Assembly: GCF_002159175.1 (NCBI RefSeq) | Contig: NZ_NFGZ01000007.1 | Span: forward strand, 62,001 to 126,000 | Direction of reading: 5' to 3' | Origin: Flavonifractor sp. An92 | Lineage (GTDB): Bacteria > Bacillota > Clostridia > Oscillospirales > Oscillospiraceae | Length of the DNA: 64,000 nt | In this document: piece after piece, positions 8,604-18,377 of the stretch | Position numbering within the stretch: the stretch's first letter is position 1 | How the letters are laid out: each line of letters begins with the position of its first letter | Notes under the pieces: model-generated | The model's database searches: none | The model's input: the letters and a program-made list of their open reading frames with translations, nothing else | Told to the model about the DNA's origin: nothing | Made by a program: the position numbers and the translations under genes

Positions 8604-9137
8604 ATGGAGGAGCTCCGGTTTGTGGAGGCCGAGACGGAGGACCAGTTCCGCGCCATGAGCGCCATCCACGCCCGGGGCTGGCGCAAGACCTATCCGGGCT
8701 ATGTCCCCGATGACTACATGCGGGAGGTCATCACCGACGACCACTGGGTGTCCATCTTTTCGGACAACCGCTCCGCCGGAAACTGGCACGGCCTGATGCT
8801 CTGCCGGGGCGAGGTCCCGGTGGCCTGCTGCACCTACGGCGCGGCCCGGGTCCAGGGCCCCGAGGGAGGCAATTACCCCGGCTGGGCGGAGCTGTGGACC
8901 TTCTACGCCGACCCGGACGAAACGGGCCACGGCTACGGCTCTCTTCTGATGGAGGAGGCCCTTCGGCGCCTGCGGGCGGAGGGCTATCCCGCCTGCTTCG
9001 TCCTGGTCCTGCGGGAAAACGAGGGGGCCCGGCGCTTCTATGCGCGCCACGGCTTTGCCTGGGACGGCACCCAGGTGGACATTCCTTTCCCCCATGACAT
9101 GGTCTGTATTGACTTACGCTACACCCAGGCTTTATAA
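8604..9137 (+). CDS. GNAT family N-acetyltransferase
   Basis: The 177-residue protein has the GNAT acetyl-CoA-binding pattern: 'ELWTFYADPDETGHGYGSLLMEEAL' is beta4 with the pyrophosphate loop (HGYGSLL in place of Q/RxxGxG/A), and 'LRENEGARRFYARHGF' is the usual C-terminal motif. 'GWRKTYPGYVPDDYM' near the N-terminus is common in a subgroup that acetylates small molecules or protein N-termini. The ATG starts one base after the upstream stop, so it is translated with the activase operon. Its substrate is unknown. Confidence 0.85.
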   Translation: MEELRFVEAETEDQFRAMSAIHARGWRKTYPGYVPDDYMREVITDDHWVSIFSDNRSAGNWHGLMLCRGEVPVACCTYGAARVQGPEGGNYPGWAELWTFYADPDETGHGYGSLLMEEALRRLRAEGYPACFVLVLRENEGARRFYARHGFAWDGTQVDIPFPHDMVCIDLRYTQAL

Positions 9138-9226
9138 TAGTCCTGCTTTGGTGCGCCTGCGGGCGCCCACCGGCTGCGTTGCTTTTTGCCCCGTCGTCCC
9201 CCTGCGCAGCTGTTGTACGATCCTGG

Positions 9227-9263
9227 ACAGCGGGTTTTCCCTCGGGAAAGCCCGCTGTTTTTT
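9227..9263 (+). terminator. Rho-independent terminator
   Basis: The stem ACAGCGGGTTTTCC / GGGAAAGCCCGCTGT with a 3-base loop is followed by six T. It lies 90 bases after the GNAT stop and 27 bases before the MATE start, so it ends the activase operon and separates it from, or attenuates, the MATE gene. Confidence 0.85.
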
Positions 9264-9289
9264 CGCCCGGGGCACAAAGAGAAAGGAAG

Positions 9290-10669
9290 ATGTGTGTGAA
9301 TCCAAGTAACAAAATGGGGACCATGCCGGTGCGCCGTCTGGTCCTGCACATGTCCTGGCCCATGATGCTCTCCATGCTGGTACAGGCGCTGTACAACATG
9401 GTGGACAGCTATTTCGTGGCCAAGATCAGCCAGGACGCCTTTGAGGCGCTGGCGCTGGTCTACCCCATCCAGAGCCTGATGATCGCCATTCTGGCGGGCA
9501 CCGGCGTGGGCGTGAACACCATGCTCTCCCGCCGCCTGGGCGAGGGCAGGACGGAAGAGGCCGCCTCGGTGGGCGAGCACGGCTATTTCCTCTATGCCCT
9601 GTCCTGGCTGGTCTTTTGGGCGCTGGGCTGGATCTTCGCCCGGCCCTTCCTGGAGCTCTACTCCAAAAATCCCGTGGTCATTGAGTACGGTGTCACCTAC
9701 CTGCGCATCATCGTCCTCTTCTCCCTGGGCTCCTGCATGCAGTTTGCCTCCGAGCGGGTGCTCCAGGCCTCGGGCAACCCGGTGGGCCCCATGTTCGTGC
9801 AGGGCGTGGGCGCGGTGGCCAACCTCATCCTGGACCCCCTGCTCATCTTCGGCATCGGCCCCTTCCCCCAGATGGGCGTGGCCGGCGCGGCCATCGCCAC
9901 CGGCCTGGGCCAGGTGGCCGGCATGCTGGTGGGCATCTTCCTGGTCTCCCGCAATCCGGTGGTGCGCCTCTCCCTGCGGGGCTTCCGCCCCAGGGCCGCC
10001 ACCATCGCATCCATCTACCGCATCGGCCTGCCTGCCATCGTGATGCAGTCCCTCTTTACCCTGATGAACCTGGGCATGAACAAGATCCTGGCCATCTTCT
10101 CCGACACCGGCGTGTTCATCATGGGCGCCTATTTCAAGGTGCAGTCCTTCGTCTTTATGCCGGTGTTCGGCCTGAACAACGGCCTCACCCCGGTGGTGAG
10201 CTACAACTACGGCGCCAAGGAGCCCCAGCGCATCACCGGCGCGGTGCGCTTCGCCCTGATGCTCAGCACCGGCATCATGCTGGTCGGCATGATCCCCTTC
10301 CTGGTGTTCCCGGGGGCGCTGCTCTCCATCTTTGATGCCACCCCCGCCATCCTGGCCGACGGCATCCCGGCGCTGCGGCTGCTGTGCCTGTGCTTCGTCT
10401 TTTCCGGCATCGTGATCCTGCTGTGCTCCGCCTTCCAGGCCCTGGGCGCCCCCATGCTCAGCCTGATCTTTACCCTGGTGCGGCAGGTGATCCTCCTCTT
10501 CCCCGTGGCTCTGCTGCTGGGCTATCTGGCCGGCCCCCGCTACATCTGGCTGTGCTTCACCATTTGTGACGGCCTGGGCGCGGTGGTGGCGCTGGCTCTG
10601 TACCGCTGGCTCTACCGGGAGCGCATCGCCCCGCTGGCCGCCCACCCCGGTGGGGAGGGCGCGGTATGA
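9290..10669 (+). CDS. MATE family multidrug / Na+ (H+) antiporter
   Basis: A protein of about 459 residues with 12 predicted membrane segments in two similar halves, the MATE family length. The start 'MPVRRLVLHMSWPMMLSMLVQALYNMVDSYFVAKIS' matches the family's first helix signature, and 'PAIVMQSLFTLMNLGMNKIL' opens the second half. MATE proteins expel cationic drugs or metabolites in exchange for Na+ or H+. Start choice: the frame is open from 9179. ATG 9290 directly abuts the GGAAG Shine-Dalgarno, so GTG 9296, two codons on with about 6 bases of spacing, may be the real start. It overlaps the lipoprotein gene by 4 bases (ATGA), which implies coupled translation. Confidence 0.9.
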   Translation: MCVNPSNKMGTMPVRRLVLHMSWPMMLSMLVQALYNMVDSYFVAKISQDAFEALALVYPIQSLMIAILAGTGVGVNTMLSRRLGEGRTEEAASVGEHGYFLYALSWLVFWALGWIFARPFLELYSKNPVVIEYGVTYLRIIVLFSLGSCMQFASERVLQASGNPVGPMFVQGVGAVANLILDPLLIFGIGPFPQMGVAGAAIATGLGQVAGMLVGIFLVSRNPVVRLSLRGFRPRAATIASIYRIGLPAIVMQSLFTLMNLGMNKILAIFSDTGVFIMGAYFKVQSFVFMPVFGLNNGLTPVVSYNYGAKEPQRITGAVRFALMLSTGIMLVGMIPFLVFPGALLSIFDATPAILADGIPALRLLCLCFVFSGIVILLCSAFQALGAPMLSLIFTLVRQVILLFPVALLLGYLAGPRYIWLCFTICDGLGAVVALALYRWLYRERIAPLAAHPGGEGAV

Positions 10670-11502
10670 GACGCATCCTGACCGCGCTGCTCCTGCTGGG
10701 AGCGCTCACCGCCTGCTCCGCCCAGCCCGCCGGTTCACCCGCTCCGTCGGCCCCGGACAGCCCCTCCGCTGCACCGGAGGCCTCTCCCGCCAGCACTCCC
10801 ACGGAACACTGGTGGGCGGACCTGACGGCGGAGGACCTGCCCGCCGAAGTCACCGACGCCGCCGATGTGGTGGCCGGGAGCGGTGCGGTGTACCTCCTCT
10901 CGGAGCTGCCGGAGGAGGACATCGCCCTCTACGGCTACGGCAGCGACACGCTCACCGGCGTGCTGCTCCGGCGGGGCGAGGACCTGACCCATCTGGACCA
11001 GCCCTATCTGGCCACGGAGAACCCCGCCGCCCCCGAGCTGTGGTGGGACGACTTTGACGGCGACGGGGAGAACGAGCTGGCCGTGCTCTACCTTCTGGTC
11101 AACCACGCCCAGCAGCATCTGGTCCAGCCCCACTTCTACTCCCCCGACGGCGCGGGCTGGGAGGACCAGGCCCTGGACCTGGACGCCCAGGTGGAGGCGC
11201 TGCTGGCGGACATGACCTGTACCTTTGATACGGACAGCGGGATGGTCCAGGTCACCTGCGGCGCCCTCTCCACCTCCGCCTATCTGGAGGAGCTGGACGC
11301 CCCTCTCAGCGCCAACCCCCTCTCGGCGGGAGAGAGCGTGTTCTTCCGCCGCAGCGGGACCGCCATCACCGCGGTGCTCCCCCTGAGCCTCAACTCCTCC
11401 GGGCAGTCCATGGTATTTGCCAACGCCATCTGCTCCCTCACCTTCGGCGCAGACGGCCCGGCCCTGACCCTGGAAGCACTGGAGACCCTCTACGGCGCAT
11501 AG
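10666..11502 (+). CDS. Secreted lipoprotein of unknown function
   Basis: The 278-residue protein begins with a lipoprotein signal (MRRILTALLLLGALTACSAQ, lipobox LTAC with Cys17) and a Ser/Pro/Ala-rich linker. Its middle contains 'WWDDFDGDGENELAVLYLL', an FG-GAP/VCBS-like calcium-binding pattern (DxDGDGxxE) found in extracellular beta-propeller-like proteins. No enzyme motif is recognised. The start overlaps the MATE stop by 4 bases, so it is made together with the exporter. This could mean a surface accessory of the pump, but that is inference. Confidence 0.75.
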   Translation: MRRILTALLLLGALTACSAQPAGSPAPSAPDSPSAAPEASPASTPTEHWWADLTAEDLPAEVTDAADVVAGSGAVYLLSELPEEDIALYGYGSDTLTGVLLRRGEDLTHLDQPYLATENPAAPELWWDDFDGDGENELAVLYLLVNHAQQHLVQPHFYSPDGAGWEDQALDLDAQVEALLADMTCTFDTDSGMVQVTCGALSTSAYLEELDAPLSANPLSAGESVFFRRSGTAITAVLPLSLNSSGQSMVFANAICSLTFGADGPALTLEALETLYGA

Positions 11503-11510
11503 TGAAAAAG

Positions 11511-11536
11511 TCGGCCCTTCGGGGGCCGGCTTTTCT
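11511..11536 (+). terminator. Rho-independent terminator of the MATE-lipoprotein operon
   Basis: The stem CGGCCC / GGGCCG extended by flanking pairs, around a TTCGG loop, is followed by TTTTCTCTT. It begins about 9 bases after the lipoprotein stop. Confidence 0.75.
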
Positions 11537-11614
11537 CTTATGCCACGCTTAACGCATTTCTGTCGCTTTAACGGGCTATTCTGTGGTTACATTTCCCTTT
11601 TTTTCCGTTTTAGC

Positions 11615-11642
11615 TTGACTTTCCTGTGATTAAGAATATAAT
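11615..11642 (+). promoter_or_regulatory. Promoter of the phosphoketolase gene
   Basis: A -35 TTGACT (11615-11620) and a consensus -10 TATAAT (11637-11642) are separated by 16 bases. The RNA would start near 11649, only about 30 bases before the TTG start codon. The surrounding 60 bases are strikingly T/A-rich for this genome. Confidence 0.75.
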
Positions 11643-11677
11643 AACAGCGTAGTAAAATGAAAAAGGAGGTCGTTAGT

Positions 11678-14113
11678 TTGGCTCGAAAGGCATCCGCCAC
11701 CCCCAAGGCCATCTCTAAAACGTCCACCCGCATGTCGAAAAAGGGTCCCCTGACGCCGGAGACCGTGCGCAAGCTGGACGCCTATTGGCGCGCGTCCAAC
11801 TACCTGGCTGCGGGACAGCTCTATCTGCTGGACAATCCCCTGCTGCGGGAGCCGCTCCGGCCGGAGCATCTGAAAAAGACCATCGTCGGCCACTGGGGCA
11901 CCGCTCCGGGTCAGAACTTCATCTATACCCATCTCAACCGCATCATCACCAAGTACGACCTCAATCTGATCTATATCTCCGGCCCCGGCCACGGCGGCAA
12001 CGCCCTGGTGGCCCAGACCTATCTGGAGGGGACGTACAGCGAGATCTACCCCAACATCAGCCAGGACGCCGAGGGCATGAAGCGCCTGTTCAAGCAGTTC
12101 TCCTTCCCCGGCGGCATCGCCAGCCAGGCCGCCCCCGAGACCCCCGGCTCCATCAATGAGGGCGGCGAGCTGGGCTACTCCCTGTCCCACGCCTTCGGCG
12201 CGGTGTTCGACAACCCCGACCTCATCGCCGCCTGCGTGGTGGGCGACGGCGAGGCCGAGACCGGCCCCATGGCCGCCTCCTGGCACTCCAACAAGTTCCT
12301 CAACCCCCTCACCGACGGCGCGGTGCTGCCCATTCTGCACCTCAACGGCTTCAAGACCTCCACGCCCTCCCTCTTCGCCCGCATCACCCACGACGAGGTG
12401 GAGGATTTCTTCAAGGGCTGCGGCTGGACCCCCCGCTTTGTGGAGGGGGACGAGCCCATCAAGATGCACCAGCAGATGGCCGCCGCCCTGGACTGGGCGG
12501 TGCGCGAGATCGAGCGCATCCAGCAGAACGCCCGCACCAACGGCGACACCTCCCGGCCCCGCTGGCCCATGATCGTGTTCCGCTCCCCCAAGGGCTGGAC
12601 CGGCCCCAAGGAGGTGGACGGGCTGCGGGTGGAGGGCTCCTTCCGCTCCCATCAGGTGCCCCTGAGCATGGATGCGGAGCATCCGGAGCACCTCAAGCAG
12701 CTGGAGAACTGGCTGAAGAGCTACCGCCCCGAGGAGCTCTTTGACCGCAGCGGCGCCCTCATCCCCGAGCTGCAGGCCCTGGCCCCCAAGGGCAACCGCC
12801 GCATGGGCTCCAACCCCCACGCCAACGGCGGCCTCCTGCTGCGGGACCTGCGCATCCCCGACTTCCGGGATTACGCCGTGTCCGTCCCCGCCCCCGGCGA
12901 GGTGATGGGCCAGGACATGGTGGAGCTGGGCAAGTTCGTCCGCGACGTCATCAAGCGCAACGCCGAGGCCCGCAACTTCCGGGTCTTTGCCCCCGATGAG
13001 GCCATGAGCAACGACCTGGGCGCCGTGTTCCAGGAGACCGGTCGGTGCTGGAACGCCGAGTGCTCCGACCGGGACGAGTTCCTGGCCACCGATGGGCGCA
13101 TCATGGACGCCCTTCTGTCCGAGCACACCTGCCAGGGCTGGCTGGAGGGCTACCTCCTCACCGGCCGCCACGGCTTCTTCACCAGCTACGAGGCCTTCAG
13201 CCGCATCGTGGACTCCATGGTGGCCCAGCACGCCAAGTGGCTCAAGGTCTGCTCCCAGCTCCCCTGGCGGCAGGACATCGCCTCGCTGAACTATGTCCTC
13301 TCCTCCACCGTCTGGCAGCAGGACCACAACGGCTTCACCCATCAGGACCCCGGCTTCCTGGACCACGTGGCCAACAAGAAGTCCGACGTGGTGCGGCTCT
13401 ACCTGCCCCCCGACGGCAACTGCCTGCTCTCCTGCTTTGACCACTGCATCCGCAGCCGGAACTATATCAACGTCCTCATCACCTCCAAGCACCCCCGGCC
13501 CCAGTGGCTGACCATGGACGAGGCCATCAAGCACTGCACCCATGGCATCGGCATCTGGCAGTGGGCCTCCAACGACCAGGGCGAGGAGCCTGACGTCATC
13601 ATGGCCTGCTGCGGCGAGACCCCCACCCTGGAGACGCTGGCCGCCGTGACCATCCTCCACAAGTATCTCCCCGAGCTGAAGATCCGGGTCATCAACGTGG
13701 TGGACCTGATGAAGCTCCAGCCCCACACCGAGCACCCCCACGGCCTCACCGCCGAGGACTATGATGCCCTCTTCACCGTGGACAAGCCCATCATCTTCGC
13801 CTTCCACGGCTATCCTACCCTCATCCACGAGCTGACCTACCGCCGCCACAACAAGAACCTCCACGTGCGCGGCTACAAGGAGGAGGGCACCATCACCACC
13901 CCCTTCGACATGCGGGTACAGAACGACATTGACCGCTTCGATCTGGTCATCGACACCGTCAAGCGTCTGCCCCAGCTGGGCAACCGCGGCGCGTTCCTCA
14001 TCCAGGAGATGAAGGACAAGCTGGTGGAGCACCGGCAGTATATCACCACCAACGGCGTGGACCTGCCCGAGGTGCGCAACTGGAAGTGGAACGGCGGCAA
14101 GGGCCTGGAATAA
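11678..14113 (+). CDS. xfp: Xylulose-5-phosphate / fructose-6-phosphate phosphoketolase
   Basis: A thiamine-diphosphate enzyme of 811 residues, the family's usual length of about 790-825. It splits xylulose-5-P (or fructose-6-P) with phosphate into acetyl-phosphate plus an aldose phosphate. Motifs: '[15 protein letters not shown]' and '[20 protein letters not shown]' (family signatures), '[14 protein letters not shown]' (ThDP/Mg binding) and '[13 protein letters not shown]'. Start choice: an ATG at 11657 lies in frame, but the strong AAAAGGAGGT (11661-11670) falls inside its first codons and is correctly spaced for TTG 11678. The protein therefore probably begins (M)ARKASATPK. It stands alone between a strong promoter and a shared terminator, and gives the cell a one-step route to acetyl-phosphate. 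Confidence 0.95.
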   Translation: MARKASATPKAISKTSTRMSKKGPLTPETVRKLDAYWRASNYLAAGQLYLLDNPLLREPLRPEHLKKTIVGHWGTAPGQNFIYTHLNRIITKYDLNLIYISGPGHGGNALVAQTYLEGTYSEIYPNISQDAEGMKRLFKQFSFPGGIASQAAPETPGSINEGGELGYSLSHAFGAVFDNPDLIAACVVGDGEAETGPMAASWHSNKFLNPLTDGAVLPILHLNGFKTSTPSLFARITHDEVEDFFKGCGWTPRFVEGDEPIKMHQQMAAALDWAVREIERIQQNARTNGDTSRPRWPMIVFRSPKGWTGPKEVDGLRVEGSFRSHQVPLSMDAEHPEHLKQLENWLKSYRPEELFDRSGALIPELQALAPKGNRRMGSNPHANGGLLLRDLRIPDFRDYAVSVPAPGEVMGQDMVELGKFVRDVIKRNAEARNFRVFAPDEAMSNDLGAVFQETGRCWNAECSDRDEFLATDGRIMDALLSEHTCQGWLEGYLLTGRHGFFTSYEAFSRIVDSMVAQHAKWLKVCSQLPWRQDIASLNYVLSSTVWQQDHNGFTHQDPGFLDHVANKKSDVVRLYLPPDGNCLLSCFDHCIRSRNYINVLITSKHPRPQWLTMDEAIKHCTHGIGIWQWASNDQGEEPDVIMACCGETPTLETLAAVTILHKYLPELKIRVINVVDLMKLQPHTEHPHGLTAEDYDALFTVDKPIIFAFHGYPTLIHELTYRRHNKNLHVRGYKEEGTITTPFDMRVQNDIDRFDLVIDTVKRLPQLGNRGAFLIQEMKDKLVEHRQYITTNGVDLPEVRNWKWNGGKGLE

Positions 14114-14140
14114 GCACTTCTTTCTCCTCTGAAAAGCATA

Positions 14141-14178
14141 AAAAGACCGGCGCGCCTTCGGGCGCGCCGGTCTTTTTT
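14141..14178. terminator. Bidirectional terminator between xfp and rpoD
   Basis: The 14-bp stem AAGACCGGCGCGCC / GGCGCGCCGGTCTT with a TTCG tetraloop has A-rich and T-rich flanks on both sides. It can therefore end the plus-strand xfp RNA and the minus-strand dgt-dnaG-rpoD RNA. Confidence 0.92.
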
Positions 14179-14180
14179 GT

Positions 14181-15483
<1,303 letters not shown>

Positions 15484-15491
<8 letters not shown>

Positions 15492-17250
15492 GTCCGTTTC
15501 CTCCGTAGGCTTTTTTTTCTCTGAATTTGTTCCGGGCCGCCAGCAGCGGGTCCAGTTCCCCGTCCCCGCCCCGTTTGAGGGCCTCGGTCTGTATGATCGC
15601 GATGTAGTCCCGCAGCGCCTGCCGGCTGTTGGGCAGGGACTCTGGCTGCTCCAGGATAGAGGCCAGATGGCTCATCTCCTGGGGCTCCAGCTCCGCCGCC
15701 AGTGTGGAGAGCTGGATGCTTCTCCCCTCCTCCAACCGCCGGAGGAGCAGGGCGTATACCTTCCCCAGCAGAGGGCTGGAGAACTGTTCCGGCTTCAGAT
15801 CCGGCATGTCCCGGAACAGGTCCGGTTCCAGCAGCATCAGCCGTAAAACCCCCTCCTCCGCCCGGGCGGAGCGGAGATTTTCGTAGCGGATGCCGTAGTT
15901 TTTGGGCTGGAGCTGGATGGCGGGGGTCAGTTCCTTCCGCTCCTGCTGCTTTTTGGCCTGGCGGAGCCGGCGCTCCCCCTCCCGCTTGATCTCCTGGGCC
16001 ATGGTCTCGGGGCTCACCCCGGCCAGGGCGGCCATCCGGCCGCCGTACACCTCCCGCTCCACCGGACTGGGGAGGGTGGCGAGCATGGCGGCGCACTCCC
16101 GCAGGAAGTCCACCCGCTGGGTGTCGTCCTCCAGGTTGTATTTCGTCTGGATCTGCCGCAGGCGGTACTCGATATGGTTCTCACTGCCGGTGATGAGCTT
16201 CTGAAAGGCCTCCCGGCCGTATTTCTGAATGAATTCGTCCGGGTCCTTGGCCCCCCGGACCTGGAGGACCTTCACCTGGATGCCGGTCTTTTCCAGAATG
16301 GGGATGGCCCGCTGAGCGGCGCTCACACCCGCGCCGTCGCCGTCGTAGGCGATCACCGCCTCCTTGGTGTAGCGAGAGAGCAGGTGGGCGTGCTCCTGGG
16401 TCAGAGAGGTGCCCAGGGAGGCCACCGCGCAGTCAAATCCCGCCTGGTGGAGGGAGATGGTGTCCATGTACCCCTCGGTCAGGATGATCCGCCCCTGCTT
16501 GCTCTTGCGGGCCAGGTTGAGGGCGAAGAGGTTGCGGCTCTTGTTGTAGATGACGGTGTCGGGGGAGTTGAGGTACTTGGGCTCGGAGCCGTCCAGCACC
16601 CGCCCGCCGAAGCCGATCACCTCGCCCCGCAGGTCGATGATGGGGAACATGACCCGGTTGCGGAAGCGGTCATAGATGCGGCCCTTCTTGTTGTCCACGG
16701 CGAGGCCCGCGTCCAGCAGCTCCCGCTTGGTGTACCCCTTGGCGATCATGGCGGTGATGAGGCCGTCCCAGCCGTCGGGGGACATGCCCAGCCCGAAGCG
16801 GGTGACCACCCCTTTGGAGAGCTTGCGCTTCCCGAAGAGGTACTCCGCCCCCGCCGCCCCCTGGGGGGACAGCAACCGCTGGTGGAAAAAGCGGGCCGCC
16901 TCCTTGTTCAGAGCCAGCAGCCGCTCTTTTCTCCGCCGGTACCCCTCATTCTCCCCGTTTTCGGGCAGCTCCATCCCGGAACGCTGGGCCAGGAGGCGCA
17001 CCGCCTCCACAAACGGGAGGTTCTCGATCTCCATGATGAAGGAGATCACCCCGCCGCCCTTGCCGCAGCCGAAGCAGTGGTAGATCTGCTTGTCGGTGGA
17101 AACCGAAAATGAGGGGGTCTTTTCGTTATGGAAGGGGCAAAGGCCCCACAGATTGTTGCCCTTTCGGGTCAGGTGGACATAGGAAGAGACCACGTCGGAG
17201 ATCTCGTTCCGGGCCACCAGCTCGTCCAAAAAGGCCTCGGGTATGGCCAT
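15484..17250 (-). CDS. dnaG: DNA primase DnaG
   Basis: The 588-residue primase makes RNA primers at the replication fork. The zinc-binding CHC2 domain is complete (C38, H41, C59, C62 in CPFH...CFGC). The TOPRIM catalytic domain shows '[11 protein letters not shown]' and '[12 protein letters not shown]', whose acidic residues bind Mg2+. The C-terminal quarter, after about residue 430, is helical and fits the DnaB-helicase-binding region. The stop overlaps rpoD by 8 bases, and dgt ends 33 bases upstream, so the three form one operon joining replication and transcription factors. Confidence 0.97.
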
Positions 17251-17283
17251 CGGGTCTCACCTCCCCTGTCGGCCCTAGGTCCG

Positions 17284-18288
17284 TTATTTTACCGTCCACG
17301 CCCTGGGTACCGCCAGAGCCATAAACTGCTCCACGGCGTACTTGTCGGTCATCCCGGCGATGTAGTCGCACACCGCCCGGTCCACCCCCTCGTTCCAGCG
17401 GATGTCCTGGAACTCGTCGGGCAGCCGGTCAGGGTCGGCGTGGTAGGTCTCAAAGAGGCGGCAGAGCATATCCTCCGCCTTGCCCTCCTCCCCTTTTGCC
17501 GCCGGGTTGTGGTACACCGCGTCGAAGAGGAAGGCCCGCAGCTCCGCCATGGCGGTATGGCACTCTTCCGACTGCTCGATGTCGTTTTTCCCGGCGCTCT
17601 GGGTGATGACATCGCTGACCAGGGTGTCGATCCGCTCCCCATGGGTGAACCCCAGCACCTGACAGGGCTTCAGGGGGATGTCCATGGGGTACAGGATGCC
17701 GCCCCGGATGGCGTCGTCGATGTCGTGATTGATGTACGCGATGCGGTCCGCGAGCCGGAGGATCTTCCCCTCCAGGGTGGCGGGCTGCTCCTCGCCGGTG
17801 TGGCAAAGGATGCCGTTGCGCACCTCCCAGGTGAGGTTCAATCCCTCGCCGTCTCCCTCCAACCGCTCCACCACCCGCAGGGACTGCATATTGTGCTCAA
17901 AGCCCCCGGGCAGGATGCTGTTCAGCGCCCGCTCCCCGGCGTGGCCGAAGGGGGTGTGCCCCAGATCGTGGCCCAGGGCTGCCGCCTCGGTCAAGTCCTC
18001 GTTGAGGGCCAGGCCCCGGGCGATGGTGCGGGCGATGCGGGTCACCTCCAGGGTGTGGGTCATGCGGGTGCGGTAGTGGTCCCCCTCGGGGGCGAGAAAG
18101 ACCTGGGTCTTGTGCATGAGCCGCCGGAAGGCCTTGGAGTGGACGATGCGGTCCACGTCCCGCTGGAAAGCGGTGCGCATGGGGCAGGGCTCCAGCGGCC
18201 GTGCCCTTCCCCGGCTCTCCGCGGCGCGGCAGGCTCCGGGAGAGAGGCGCTCCTTCTCCCACTGTTCGGTGCGTTCCCGCACGGTCAT
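17284..18288 (-). CDS. dgt: Deoxyguanosinetriphosphate triphosphohydrolase-like HD protein
   Basis: A 334-residue HD-domain phosphohydrolase. It has 'HSKAFRRLMHKTQVF' (substrate-binding motif), 'HYRTRMTHTLEV', the HD pair in 'ALGHDLGHTPFGHAGE', and a later metal-binding Asp in 'LADRIAYINHDIDDA'. dGTPases of this type cut dNTPs to nucleoside plus triphosphate and so tune DNA precursor pools. Start choice: a longer frame begins at 18324 without a good Shine-Dalgarno, whereas ATG 18288 is preceded by AAGGGGG with 8 bases of spacing and gives MTVRERTEQW, the family start. It is the first gene of the dgt-dnaG-rpoD operon. Confidence 0.93.
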   Translation of the reverse strand: MTVRERTEQWEKERLSPGACRAAESRGRARPLEPCPMRTAFQRDVDRIVHSKAFRRLMHKTQVFLAPEGDHYRTRMTHTLEVTRIARTIARGLALNEDLTEAAALGHDLGHTPFGHAGERALNSILPGGFEHNMQSLRVVERLEGDGEGLNLTWEVRNGILCHTGEEQPATLEGKILRLADRIAYINHDIDDAIRGGILYPMDIPLKPCQVLGFTHGERIDTLVSDVITQSAGKNDIEQSEECHTAMAELRAFLFDAVYHNPAAKGEEGKAEDMLCRLFETYHADPDRLPDEFQDIRWNEGVDRAVCDYIAGMTDKYAVEQFMALAVPRAWTVK

Positions 18289-18377
18289 GGGCCGTTCCCC
18301 CTTTCGCCGGAAAGATAGGCTCATATACTCTATACGCCGCCGGTCGGAAAAATCCTTCTTTTTTCAAAAAATTTTTT

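Noticed and set aside
18325-18377. Terminator between addA and the dgt operon
   Set aside because: The gap is A/T-rich but no stem could be drawn; read-through from addA into dgt is possible.
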